Source of the DNA: Gammaproteobacteria bacterium
Lineage (GTDB): Bacteria; Pseudomonadota; Gammaproteobacteria; Chromatiales; Chromatiaceae
NCBI GenBank assembly: GCA_030065815.1
Contig: JASJCU010000025.1
Span: 1 to 46,307, forward strand
Length of the DNA stretch: 46,307 bases
Direction of reading: 5' to 3'
The notes beneath the pieces were generated by a model that saw only the letters and a list, made by a program, of their open reading frames with translations, had not been told where the DNA came from and did no database searches. The translations under genes and the position numbers were made by a program. Below are positions 28,333 to 37,098 of the stretch, piece by piece (positions within the stretch are counted from its first letter, which is position 1; the number at the start of each line of letters is the position of its first letter).

Positions 28333-29220
28333 TTAGCTTCCTGAAGCGATCCGCGTGTCGGCGCCGTGAAGGGGCTGTCGCAGGCCCAGAACGAGATCGA
28401 GATAACCCGGCTCGGCGGGATCGAGAATGCCATGCCGAACCAGGAAGTCGATGACAACGAGGTTGCAATTGAGCTTGAACTCGTCGGTATCTCTCACGAT
28501 CTCGGCGACTTCCTCGATGGGCATCAGCACGAACGAATCGACTTCGCCGTCCGTGTTGCAAGGCACAAAATCGTCCGGCAACTCCAGGTCATAACAGTAA
28601 AGCACGTCACGCCGCAGTCCGCGCTCGGCAACGCGGTTGTACGAGACAACGCCGACCGGCACGGCCTGCGTGGCCAGGTTTTGTGGCACCCCGGCCTCCT
28701 CCGCGCACTCCTTGACCAGGTTTTCACCGAGCCCGAGCGCGTGCGGCAGGCCGCCGGCGACCATGTTGTCCAGGGCGCCCGGGAACAGCAGTCGATCGCG
28801 GGCGCGCCGACCCAGCCACATGTGGATGCCATCGGCCCGCCGCACGAAGCCGTTCAGGTGCTGGCCGAACGAGCGCACGCCGAAATAGGCCGCGGCGGCG
28901 CGATCGACGACGCACAGCGCGGCATCGCGACCGGCCGGCGTGACGGCGTACGGCTCGTCCATGTACGGCGCGGTCACGCCGCGCGCCGCCAGCTCGCGCG
29001 CGACGTCGCGCAGCGCCGAGCTGCGGGCGTCGAAGCCCTGCAGTCGCGACGCCAGCGCGACGTCATGCTCGGCGACGTCGAAAACGCCGTCGAAGGCCCG
29101 CAGGTGCTCGACGAACCGCGGCCGCAGCCAGCCGACCGTGCGGCTGTCGACGCGCCAGGGCAGGAACGGCTCGTCGATCGGCGTGTTGCATGCCGCGATG
29201 TGGCGGTAATAGGCGTGCAT
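28333..29220 (-). CDS. DUF4743-Nudix hydrolase (thiamine-type pyrophosphatase family)
   Basis: The product is 295 residues. The N-terminal DUF4743 region (about residues 1-120: PFLPWRVDSRTVGWLRPRFV) is followed by a Nudix domain. The Nudix box is GGLPHALGLGENLVKECAEE followed by AGV, with Lys in place of the usual Arg but all catalytic Glu residues present. This architecture matches the family related to yeast YJR142W and plant Nudix proteins that dephosphorylate damaged thiamine diphosphate. The role here is inferred from family. Confidence 0.88.
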   Translation of the reverse strand: MHAYYRHIAACNTPIDEPFLPWRVDSRTVGWLRPRFVEHLRAFDGVFDVAEHDVALASRLQGFDARSSALRDVARELAARGVTAPYMDEPYAVTPAGRDAALCVVDRAAAAYFGVRSFGQHLNGFVRRADGIHMWLGRRARDRLLFPGALDNMVAGGLPHALGLGENLVKECAEEAGVPQNLATQAVPVGVVSYNRVAERGLRRDVLYCYDLELPDDFVPCNTDGEVDSFVLMPIEEVAEIVRDTDEFKLNCNLVVIDFLVRHGILDPAEPGYLDLVLGLRQPLHGADTRIASGS

Positions 29221-29247
29221 GTGCGCGATCGTCAGGCGTTCAATCCG

Positions 29248-30807
29248 TTATCTGTCGATCAGGCGCGCCGCCGTGACCACGGCGCCGTAGCGGCGCGCGG
29301 TCGCGGCGTTCATCGGACCGAGATCGGTACGCAGCTGCGCGACCCGGCCGGCCGGCAGGTTGCGGCGCAGGCGGTAGCTGGCCTGTTCACGGATGCCGTT
29401 GCCGACCTTCTGCCCGACCACGACCCGCACGTCGGCGACCGGCAGCTGGGTCTTGTTGCTGACCTTGACGACCAGGTAGCCGTCCTGCGTGAGTCCGAGA
29501 CCGGCCGACAGGTAACGCGCCGGGTTGGCCTCGAGGTCGAGGCGCGCCAGCTGCAGGCCCGCCTGCTTGCCGGCACGCGAGTCGGACGTGGCCGCCTTGC
29601 GGAAATAGTTGACCGCCTGGTCGCGCCGGCCCTGCACGGCAGCGACCCGACCGAGCCCGTAATAGCCCTCGGCGGTCGGCAGCAGGTCGACGCTGCGCTG
29701 CAGGTCGCGTGCCGCACCGCTGGCGTCGCCGGCGCTGCGCCGCACGATGCCGCGCAGCAGCAGCGGGCGGAAGTAGTCCGGATTGAGCGCGACCGCCCTG
29801 TCGAGGTCGGCGCGCGCCGCGCGTTCGTCGTCCTGCGCGGCGCGGATCTCGCCGCGCAGGCTGTAGAACGCGGCCTCGCGCGGCTCGATGCGGATCGCCT
29901 CGTTGACCTTGTTGAGCGCCTGCGGCAGCTTGTTGGCCTTGACCAGTTTCTGCGCCTCGTCGAACGCCTCGTAGGCCGGCTTGCTGCGTTTGGCGCGCGC
30001 GATCGCGCGCTGGTAACGCTCCCTGCCGATCTCACCGCCCGGGTTGCCCATCGCCGCGACCTGCGCGCGGTTGGCGATGACGCGCGCCCGTGACGGCGGG
30101 TGGCTGGCGAACAGCCCGGCCAGCCAGTTCGGTTCCTTGCTCTCGGCGAGGCGTACGAAGGTCTCCTGCAGGGCCACCGCGGCGGCCGGATCGTAGCCGG
30201 CGCGCACCATGTAGCGGATGCCGTACAGGTCGGCCTCGGTCTCGTCGTCGCGACCGAACTTCTGGTTGGTCAGCTGCGCACCGACGTTGGCACCGAGCAT
30301 GCCGATGTCCTGGTAGCGGCTGTCGCCGAGGGCGACGCCGGCAGCGACCAGCGCGCCCTGCAGGAATACGCCGCGCTCCATCGATTGGGCGCTGTGGCGC
30401 GCCGCCGCGTGCACGATCTCGTGCGCCAGCACCGCGGCCAGTTCCGCCTCGTTGTCGAGTTCGACCAGCAGGCCGCGGTTGATCGCGATCTTGCCACCGG
30501 GCAACGCCCACGCGTTCGGCGTCGAGTCGTTGAGCACCTGGAACTCGTACGGCAGCCTGCGATCGCTGACCCGCGCGATGCGATCGCCGACCGACTGCAC
30601 GTAGCGCGTCAGCTCACGGTCGACGACGTAGTCGCCGCCCTGGGCCTGGCGGTAGGGCCCGTAGTTCTTCTTGCCGATCGCCAGTTCCTGCGATTCGGAG
30701 ACGAATGCGATCTCGTTCTTGCCGGTGACCGGGTTCACGGCGCAACCGGCAAACAGCAGCGGCAGCACGAGCAACAGCCCGGCGAGACGGTGGATTCGGC
30801 TTGTCAT
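29248..30807 (-). CDS. BepA-like M48 metalloprotease with TPR repeats, lipoprotein
   Basis: The product is 519 residues. The start at 30807 is preceded by AGGGGG. The lipobox is LLFAG-C (Cys22). The M48 zinc site is HEIVH at 129-133, followed by distal EADLYGIRYMVRAGYDP. The C-terminal half (about 275-420) has TPR-like helices (PQALNKVNEAIRIEPREA, then RAVALNPDYFRPLLLRG). BepA assists assembly of outer-membrane proteins including LptD and degrades stalled ones. A C-terminal part (about 430-519) beyond the TPRs is extra relative to E. coli BepA. Confidence 0.9.
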   Translation of the reverse strand: MTSRIHRLAGLLLVLPLLFAGCAVNPVTGKNEIAFVSESQELAIGKKNYGPYRQAQGGDYVVDRELTRYVQSVGDRIARVSDRRLPYEFQVLNDSTPNAWALPGGKIAINRGLLVELDNEAELAAVLAHEIVHAAARHSAQSMERGVFLQGALVAAGVALGDSRYQDIGMLGANVGAQLTNQKFGRDDETEADLYGIRYMVRAGYDPAAAVALQETFVRLAESKEPNWLAGLFASHPPSRARVIANRAQVAAMGNPGGEIGRERYQRAIARAKRSKPAYEAFDEAQKLVKANKLPQALNKVNEAIRIEPREAAFYSLRGEIRAAQDDERAARADLDRAVALNPDYFRPLLLRGIVRRSAGDASGAARDLQRSVDLLPTAEGYYGLGRVAAVQGRRDQAVNYFRKAATSDSRAGKQAGLQLARLDLEANPARYLSAGLGLTQDGYLVVKVSNKTQLPVADVRVVVGQKVGNGIREQASYRLRRNLPAGRVAQLRTDLGPMNAATARRYGAVVTAARLIDR

Positions 30808-30872
30808 CGCGACCCCCTGGGTGGCTTGGCGAAGGCGTGTGACCGGCCTGTCTGGGACCTGCGCGGGCGCCT

Positions 30873-31670
30873 TCAGGTTCCTTTCTCTTGTGCCTTGACA
30901 CGATCCCATGCGGCGTCGAGTTCGTCGAGCGACAGCGTCGCCAGGTCGTCGCGGCCCTGCGACGCCAGCAGCGTCTCCAGCGCACGGAAACGGCGTTCGA
31001 ACTTCTCGTTGGCGCGGCTCAGGGCCTGTTCGGCGTCGTGGCCGAGCAGGCGCACGACGTTGACCATCGCGAACAGCAGGTCACCGAGTTCGTCCTGCAC
31101 GCGGTCCGGATCGGCGGCGTCGAGCTCGGCCTCGACCTCGGCGAACTCCTCGCGCGTCTTGGCCAGCGCACCGCGCGCGTCCGGCCAGTCGAAACCGACC
31201 CGCGCCGCGCGTTTCTGCAGCTTCTCGGCACGGATCAACGCCGGCAGCGCGCGCGCCACGCCGTCCATCTGGCTGCTGCGGGCCTTGTCGTCGCGGGCCG
31301 CGCGTTCGTCGGCCTTGGCGCGCTCCCAGGCCTCGCGCAGCTGCGCGTCGTCGCGGTAGCCGGCATCGGCGAACACGTGCGGATGGCGGCGGATCATCTT
31401 GTCGCCGATCCCGGCGGCGACGTCGGCGAAGCCGAACTGCCCCTGCTCGTGCGCGATCTGGCTGTAGAACACGATCTGGAACAGCAGGTCGCCGAGCTCG
31501 TCGCGCAGCTCGTCCATGTCACCGCGCTGGATCGCATCGGCGACCTCGTAGGCCTCCTCGAGGGTGTACGGCACGATTGTCGCGTAGGTCTGCCGCTGGT
31601 CCCACGGGCAGCCGCCGTCGGGATCGCGCAGCCGCGCCATGATGTCGAGCAGGCGCTGCATCGCGTCCAT
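30873..31670 (-). CDS. mazG: MazG, nucleoside triphosphate pyrophosphohydrolase
   Basis: The product is 265 residues (E. coli MazG 263). Two tandem MazG helical domains are visible: LRDPDGGCPWDQRQTYATIV with the EEAYEVADAI and DELRDELGDLLFQIVFYSQI motifs, and a second ExxE copy TREEFAEVEAELDAAD with DELGDLLFAMVNVVRLLG. The start codon overlaps the stop of the upstream SRAP gene by one base (TGATG). It hydrolyses NTPs and non-canonical nucleotides, sanitising the pool, which fits the neighbouring DNA-repair-related genes. Confidence 0.96.
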   Translation of the reverse strand: MDAMQRLLDIMARLRDPDGGCPWDQRQTYATIVPYTLEEAYEVADAIQRGDMDELRDELGDLLFQIVFYSQIAHEQGQFGFADVAAGIGDKMIRRHPHVFADAGYRDDAQLREAWERAKADERAARDDKARSSQMDGVARALPALIRAEKLQKRAARVGFDWPDARGALAKTREEFAEVEAELDAADPDRVQDELGDLLFAMVNVVRLLGHDAEQALSRANEKFERRFRALETLLASQGRDDLATLSLDELDAAWDRVKAQEKGT

Positions 31671-32347
31671 CACTCGCCCTCGGCGACCGGTTCGAGCAGT
31701 GCCGGCGTGTCGTTGCGCGGGCTGTTCACGGCGCGGCCGACCGGATAGATCTCGAGCGGCGGTGGTTGCTGCGCGGCGAGCAGGGTCTCGAGCGGCTGCG
31801 GTTTCTGCGCGCGGATGTCCAGCCACAGGTCGAACGCCGCCGGCGTGATCACGACCGGCATGCGGTCGTGCACGACCCGCACCTCGGCATTGGCGTCGCG
31901 GACCAGGATCGTGCATGACTCGAGTTCGTTGCCGTCGCCGTCCTGCCAGTGCTCCCACAGCCCGGCGAAGGCCAGCGGCCTGGCATCGCCCGGGCGCAAC
32001 ACGAACGGCTGCTTGGCCTTGCCGGCGGCGCGCCACTCGTAGAAGCCGTCCGCCGGGATCAGGCAGCGCCGGTAGCGGAACGCGTTGCGGTAGGCGGGCT
32101 TGTGCGCGACCGTCTCGGCACGCGCGTTGATCATGCTGTAGCGCGCATCCGGACCCTTCGACCAGCCCGGCACCAGGCCCCAGCGCACCAGCACCATCTC
32201 GCGTCGTCCCTGCGCGTCCTGGCGCACGATCGGCACCGGTTGGGTCGGCGCGATGTTGTAGCGCGCTTCGAGCAGCGGCATCGGCATCTCGCCGAACAGC
32301 GCGGTCAGCTTGTCCGCGGTCGAGTGCAGGAAGTAGCGGCCGCACAT
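31670..32347 (-). CDS. HMCES/YedK, SRAP-domain abasic-site protein
   Basis: The product is 225 residues. It begins MCGRYFLHSTADKLTALFGE; after removal of Met, Cys2 is the nucleophile that forms a thiazolidine cross-link with abasic sites in single-stranded DNA. Conserved YNIAPTQPVPIV, MINARAET, FYEW and VVHDRMPVV (active-site His) are present. It shields abasic sites at forks from cleavage. It is coupled to mazG downstream and lies 22 bp after dgt. Confidence 0.94.
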   Translation of the reverse strand: MCGRYFLHSTADKLTALFGEMPMPLLEARYNIAPTQPVPIVRQDAQGRREMVLVRWGLVPGWSKGPDARYSMINARAETVAHKPAYRNAFRYRRCLIPADGFYEWRAAGKAKQPFVLRPGDARPLAFAGLWEHWQDGDGNELESCTILVRDANAEVRVVHDRMPVVITPAAFDLWLDIRAQKPQPLETLLAAQQPPPLEIYPVGRAVNSPRNDTPALLEPVAEGE

Positions 32348-32369
32348 ATCGGCACGTCCCGGGCCGCGC

Positions 32370-33728
32370 TCAGCCGCCCGGCAGCGAGATGCCGGTGACC
32401 TTCTTGTACAGGCTGACCGCGTACGAGTCGGTCATGCCGGCGACGAAGTCGGTCAGCAACAGCAGCCGCAGGTAGGGATCCCGGACCGGCTGCCGCGCCG
32501 GCCCGATGAACTGCTCGGGCACCAGCTGGATCAGCATGCGGCTGCGCGAGGTCGCCCGCTCGCCCCGTTCGGCGACATCGTCGACGACCTGGCTGAAGCG
32601 CTCGAGCAGGTCGCTGATGACCTGGAACCCGGCCGCCTGGATGCTGACCACCTCGGGCGCACAGTAGATGCGCGCCGCGGCGTTGTCGATCAGCGCGTCG
32701 AGCGGGCCGCGCAGCGGCAGCAGTGCGAGCAGCGGCACGTCGAAGCGCCCGGCGAGGATCTCCGCCTCGTTGTCCAGGAACGCATCGACGACCTGGCGGA
32801 TCACCTCGTTGATGACCTTGGCGCGCAGGAACTCGACGCGGTCCTTGCGGTCGCGAATGTGCTCCAGGCGCGGGCGCTGCCGGTCAGGGTCGCCGATCAG
32901 CGGCCAGAACAGCTCCAGGACCTCGGCGTAGCTGAAATGCCCGAGCCGGTAGCCGTCCTCGATATCGATGACGCGATAGCTGATGTCGTCGGCGGCCTCG
33001 ACCAGGAAGGCCAGCGGATGCCGGCACCACATGGCGTGATGGTTGTCACGCGCGATCAGACCGACGCTCTGGGCGACGGTCTCGAACGACGCCCGGTCGG
33101 CGGCCGTGAAGCCCTGTTTCTTGACGCTGACACCGTCGTACTGGCTGCCGCCGAGCCAGGACTCGCGCGGGTACTTGGTGAACGCGGCCAGCGTCGCGCA
33201 AGTCAACTGCAGGCCGCCGCTGTTGTCCGGGTTCTGCAGCCGCGTGACGATGCGGAAACCCTGCGCATTGCCCTCGAACGACAGGAAGTCCTCGGCCTCG
33301 CTGCCGGTGAGCATCGCGACACGCCGGGCGCCGTAGTCGCCGTCGTGCGCCCAGTGGCGGATCGCGTCTTCGCCGGAGTGGCCGAACGGCGGGTTGCCGA
33401 TGTCGTGTGCCAGGCACGCGGCGGCGACGATGGCGCCGAAATCGGCGGCCTCGAAATCGGCGAGGCCGTGGCGCGCGATCACCCGCTCGCCGACCAGCGT
33501 GCCCAGCGAGCGGCCGATACTCGACGCCTCGAGGCTGTGGGTCAGCCGGGTGCGCACGTAGTCGACCTTCGACAGCGGAAACACCTGCGTCTTGTCCTGC
33601 ATCCGGCGGAACGCCGACGAGAACACGATACGGTCGAAATCGCGCTGGAAATCGGTGCGCGCCGACGACGCGAGCGGCGCCTCCTGCGAACCGAGCCGGG
33701 CCCTCGACAGCAGCTGCTGCCACTGCAT
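32370..33728 (-). CDS. dgt: Deoxyguanosinetriphosphate triphosphohydrolase-like protein (dGTPase)
   Basis: The product is about 452 residues. I chose MQWQQLLSRARLG as the start because it matches the family; an in-frame ATG at 33767 would add 13 unconserved residues. HD-domain metal ligands are seen in VRTRLTHSLEASSIGR and CLAHDIGNPPFGHSGEDAI, with later DDISYRVIDIEDGYRLG. The family removes triphosphate from dGTP and related dNTPs. Its position with mazG and YedK forms a nucleotide/DNA-maintenance trio. Confidence 0.93.
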   Translation of the reverse strand: MQWQQLLSRARLGSQEAPLASSARTDFQRDFDRIVFSSAFRRMQDKTQVFPLSKVDYVRTRLTHSLEASSIGRSLGTLVGERVIARHGLADFEAADFGAIVAAACLAHDIGNPPFGHSGEDAIRHWAHDGDYGARRVAMLTGSEAEDFLSFEGNAQGFRIVTRLQNPDNSGGLQLTCATLAAFTKYPRESWLGGSQYDGVSVKKQGFTAADRASFETVAQSVGLIARDNHHAMWCRHPLAFLVEAADDISYRVIDIEDGYRLGHFSYAEVLELFWPLIGDPDRQRPRLEHIRDRKDRVEFLRAKVINEVIRQVVDAFLDNEAEILAGRFDVPLLALLPLRGPLDALIDNAAARIYCAPEVVSIQAAGFQVISDLLERFSQVVDDVAERGERATSRSRMLIQLVPEQFIGPARQPVRDPYLRLLLLTDFVAGMTDSYAVSLYKKVTGISLPGG

Positions 33729-34045
33729 CGGACGGTCTACGTCGCGGCCTGTGGATGGGCTAAGCATAGGTCGCCGCCGACTCTACCATCGCCGCGACCG
33801 TCGCTACCACCCCGCCCCGCGGTCGCTCGGCAGCGCGCCGACCCCGCAACCGGGTAACGACTCGCACCGCGCTCGCGAGACCGGTTGGTGCCGGTGTGGC
33901 ATGGTGGCCGGATCGGCCGGTTTCGGTGTTGGCCGATGGCGCCGTCGCCAGCGGTCGGCGCGGCGGCGGACCGGTCATGGGCAAGGCACGGCCGGAACGC
34001 GTATCGTGGCGCCACACACTGCGTGGACAGACGCCGAAGCCGCCA

Positions 34046-34690
34046 ATGATCGACCAGTACTGCGAACGTATCGCGCCGGGCTTCTGGGCCGAACCGCTCA
34101 ATGCGCTGACCAACGTTGCGTTCCTCGCCGCGGCGTTCGCCGCGTGGCGCCTGGCCGCGCGCCGCGACGCGCTGGACCGCGTCGTCTGGCTGCTGCTGAC
34201 ACTGATCGCCGCGATCGGCATCGGCAGCTTCCTGTTCCACACGCTGGCGACCTACTGGGCGATGGCGAGCGACGTGACGCCGATCGTGTTGTTCCAGATC
34301 GTCTATGTCTGGGCCTATGTCGGCGGCGTCATGCGGCGAGACCGTGCGGCGCAATGGGCGGCCGGACTCGCGCTGGTCGCGTTGCTGATCGCGGCGACGC
34401 CGTTCACGCGTTTCGCCAACGGCTCGCCGGCCTATCTGCCGGCGTTGCTGGTATTGACCGGTCTCGGTGTCTACCAGCTGCGCCACGCCGCCGGCGGGCG
34501 GCGCGTGCTGCTGGCTGCGGCCGCGCTGCTGGCGGTTTCGCTGCTGCTGCGCACCGTCGACCTCGAGCTGTGCCGCACGATCCCGATCGGCACCCATTTC
34601 CTCTGGCACCTGATCAACGGCGGCGTGCTGTACCTGGCGATGCGTGGCCTGCTGCTGGCGAGGGCCCCGGACCGCGCTGCGCCGCGCTGA
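34046..34690 (+). CDS. Ceramidase-family membrane protein
   Basis: The product is 214 residues with about seven membrane helices. The N-terminus IDQYCERIAPGFWAEPLNAL and the following TNVAFLAAAFAAW are characteristic of bacterial alkaline-ceramidase (CREST superfamily) proteins. Conserved His/Asp positions appear in SFLFHTLATYWAMASDVTP and GTHFLWHLINGG, matching the zinc site pattern. The start at 34046 was chosen by the family N-terminus; the frame is open further upstream. The true substrate in bacteria is unknown. It ends 6 bp before the convergent DUF6279 gene. Confidence 0.85.
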   Translation: MIDQYCERIAPGFWAEPLNALTNVAFLAAAFAAWRLAARRDALDRVVWLLLTLIAAIGIGSFLFHTLATYWAMASDVTPIVLFQIVYVWAYVGGVMRRDRAAQWAAGLALVALLIAATPFTRFANGSPAYLPALLVLTGLGVYQLRHAAGGRRVLLAAAALLAVSLLLRTVDLELCRTIPIGTHFLWHLINGGVLYLAMRGLLLARAPDRAAPR

Positions 34691-34696
34691 GCGCGC

Positions 34697-35593
34697 TCAC
34701 AGTGCGCGCGCGCACTCGGCATCGAGGTTGGGCAGCGCGGCGCGTTCCCAACCGCGTCCGAGTTCGCCGGCGAGGTCGTCGCGCAGGTCATCGATGCGGC
34801 CCTTGAACTCGGCGCGCTGCTGCCTGCTCAGCGTGGCGTCCAGGTCCACGATCAGACCCAGCCAGGCGTTGCGCAGGCGGATCCCGTCCTCGACCAGTCG
34901 CGCATCGCGGTCACGGCGTTCGACCCACCAGTCGCTGAGGAAGCCGGCGATGGTCTCGGCATCGGTCGCCGCCGACAGCATCGCCACCAGGCGCTGCTGC
35001 TGGCGCTCGCGGTAGTCGAGCCAGTCGTCGGCGACATCGGGCATCTGCCGTACGGCGGCCTCGACCAGGCGTGCCTGTGCCGTCGTCAGCTCGCCGGTCC
35101 AGCGCTCGATGCGCTCGGTGTAGCGCGCGACGCGGGCGGTCTGGCGGCGTTGCGGGTCGGCATCGAGGTAATCGTCGCGATACTCGGCGTTGCGTTCGGC
35201 CAGGGCATCGCGCAGGTGCGCGACCTGCTGCGCCGACACACCGCCCAGCACCTCGACGGCTGCCGGCACGAGCAGGCGCGCATGGGCGTCGATCAGGCGG
35301 TCGGTCGAGCGCCACAGGCACTCGACCCGGGTCGCCGTGAAGCCGCGGTCGGCCTGCCGTGACACGCTGTCGAGCAGCGCGACGACATCCGGCAGCAGTT
35401 CGCGACGGTGGGTGATCAGCAGGCGCTCGAACACCGCCGCCCATTGCCGCTCCTGGTCGGACCCGGCATCGAGCATCGCGTCGACCCAGCGGTAGGCGAG
35501 CCAGTCGGCGTTGCGGTAGAACAACTCGGTACGACTGCAGGCGACCAGCAGCACGGCTGACGCGACGACGATGGCGACTCGAGGGATCCGCAT
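34697..35593 (-). CDS. DUF6279 lipoprotein
   Basis: The product is 298 residues. The lipobox is VLLVA-C with Cys19, followed by SRTELFYRNADWLAYRWVDA. The rest is helical, with charged residues and Trp motifs such as ADDWLDYRERQQQ and FLSDWWVERRDRDARL. This matches DUF6279, a family of envelope lipoproteins with no assigned function. The gene is monocistronic and divergent from the DsrE-like gene. Confidence 0.85.
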   Translation of the reverse strand: MRIPRVAIVVASAVLLVACSRTELFYRNADWLAYRWVDAMLDAGSDQERQWAAVFERLLITHRRELLPDVVALLDSVSRQADRGFTATRVECLWRSTDRLIDAHARLLVPAAVEVLGGVSAQQVAHLRDALAERNAEYRDDYLDADPQRRQTARVARYTERIERWTGELTTAQARLVEAAVRQMPDVADDWLDYRERQQQRLVAMLSAATDAETIAGFLSDWWVERRDRDARLVEDGIRLRNAWLGLIVDLDATLSRQQRAEFKGRIDDLRDDLAGELGRGWERAALPNLDAECARAL

Positions 35594-35806
35594 GGCACTG
35601 ACCGGTTGACGGGTGGCGGGAATGTTACCGGTAGACAGCCGCCGACGCGCGACGTTCGCACGGCACGGCCGGCGCTGCCCGGCGCGCGGGCATCACGCGG
35701 CGGCGACACGTCTGCCAGTCAGGGGAGCCAGCGTCCGGCCAACCGCGATAGACTGGCCAAAACAACACCCGAATCGCCAACGCCAACCCGATAGAGAGGC
35801 CAAATC

Positions 35807-36283
35807 ATGCAACCGATCGATACCGCGCGTCGCCGCCTGCTGCAGCTGCTCGGGGCCGTCGGCGGCGTGTTCGCCGCAAAGCAGGCCCACGCACACCACA
35901 CCGATACGCACTTCGACGACAAGTCCGAGCACCAGATTGTCTACCAGTGCAACAAGGCCGACGACAGCTACCTGTCGAGCGTGCTGTTTTCGGTCGGCGA
36001 GATGATCCGCAAGTACGGCGACAACGTCGAGGTCGTCGTCGCCTGTTTCGGCCCCGGCATCCAGCTGCTCGGCGACCCGCCCGAGCGCCCGATTCGCCAG
36101 GAGCTGCAGCAACGGGCGTCGTCGCTGTCGGCATACGGTGTGCGCTTCCACGCCTGCGGCAACACGATCGACAGCCTTGGCTGGACCGAACAGAACCTGG
36201 TCGATTACGCGGTCGTCGTACCGATCGGCGTCGACGACATCATGCAGCTGCAGGAGCGCGGATTCAGCTACTTCAGCTGGTGA
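35807..36283 (+). CDS. Tat-exported DsrE/DsrF-like protein
   Basis: The product is 158 residues. The N-terminus has a twin-arginine-like motif (TARRRLLQLLGAVGG) with a cut site after QAHA. The mature part has a DsrE-like fold (HQIVYQCNKADDSYLSSVLF, VEVVVACFGPGIQLL, then VRFHACGNTIDSLGW). Cys residues in YQCN, VACFG and HACGN may matter for sulfur handling, as in related cytoplasmic proteins, but export makes a different role likely. A GAGAGG ribosome site precedes the ATG. Confidence 0.85.
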   Translation: MQPIDTARRRLLQLLGAVGGVFAAKQAHAHHTDTHFDDKSEHQIVYQCNKADDSYLSSVLFSVGEMIRKYGDNVEVVVACFGPGIQLLGDPPERPIRQELQQRASSLSAYGVRFHACGNTIDSLGWTEQNLVDYAVVVPIGVDDIMQLQERGFSYFSW

Positions 36284-36488
36284 CCGGGCGCGACGCCCGG
36301 CGCGCCCCTCCCGGGCCGCCGCGCGCGTGGCGCGGCGTTGGGCCCGGTCGACGACGCCGTGGCCGCGTCGCCGCGCAGCCGTGCGCACGCCGCGTGAGCG
36401 GCCGGCGCGTGACTTCGGCGGCGGCATGCCGTGGCAGGCTCGGCGGCGCCGGCCCGGTCGGCACCGCGTTCGGCGGCGGTCGCGACGC

Positions 36489-37004
36489 TCAGCCGGGATT
36501 GCCGTCGCCTGCGCTGTTGCGCGCGATGTAGGCCTCGATCGACGCGATCGGCACGGCGCCGGCCTGCGCCGCCCGCAGCGTGCCGTCGGGGTCGTAGAGC
36601 AGGATGCTCGGCGTGCCGCGGAACTGCGCGCCGGTCAGCATCATGTATTTCAACATCACGCTCTGCGGCTCGCCGATCAGGTTCGGAAACGGCAGGTCGT
36701 GGCGCTCGATGTACGCCGCGGCGGCAGCCTGGTCCGCGGCACCGTCGAGACTCACGCCGAGCACGGTCGCGTCGCTGTCCTTGTGCGCCTCGTGGAACTG
36801 CGCATAGTTCTCGGCCTCCTGGTTGCAGACGTGGCAGTTGTGCGCCCAGACCTTGACCACCAGCCACTTGCCGTTGCCGGTGAACGACTCGATCGACCGG
36901 AGCTCGCCGGCAAAATCGGTGAACAAGGTGTTGTCGTCGGCGACGGCCGGCGCGGCGAGGCCGCCGATCAGCAGCGCGAAGGCAGCGGCGAATGGGATTC
37001 TCAT
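36489..37004 (-). CDS. TlpA-like periplasmic thioredoxin-fold protein
   Basis: The product is 171 residues with a Sec signal (MRIPFAAAFALLIGGLAAPA) cut near VADD. The thioredoxin active site is CHVC (Cys57 and Cys60) in KVWAHNCHVCNQEAENY, followed by the typical VLGVSLDG and cis-Pro in FRGTPSILLYDPDG. It is probably a thiol-disulfide reductase or a cytochrome-maturation or sulfur-related reductase. It is convergent with the DsrE-like gene across a 205-bp gap with no supported gene. Confidence 0.9.
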   Translation of the reverse strand: MRIPFAAAFALLIGGLAAPAVADDNTLFTDFAGELRSIESFTGNGKWLVVKVWAHNCHVCNQEAENYAQFHEAHKDSDATVLGVSLDGAADQAAAAAYIERHDLPFPNLIGEPQSVMLKYMMLTGAQFRGTPSILLYDPDGTLRAAQAGAVPIASIEAYIARNSAGDGNPG

Positions 37005-37098
37005 GGCGACTCCTGGAAACGGGGGCGGGCCTGATAGCGGGACCGGCCCGGAGGATGGAATGTTGCAGCGTCACGCCGCCGTTGCATCCCTGCTGTTG

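Noticed and set aside
36285-36301. CCGGGCG-CGA-CGCCCGG hairpin after the DsrE-like gene as a terminator
   Set aside because: Short stem in very GC-rich sequence and no T-tract; common by chance here.
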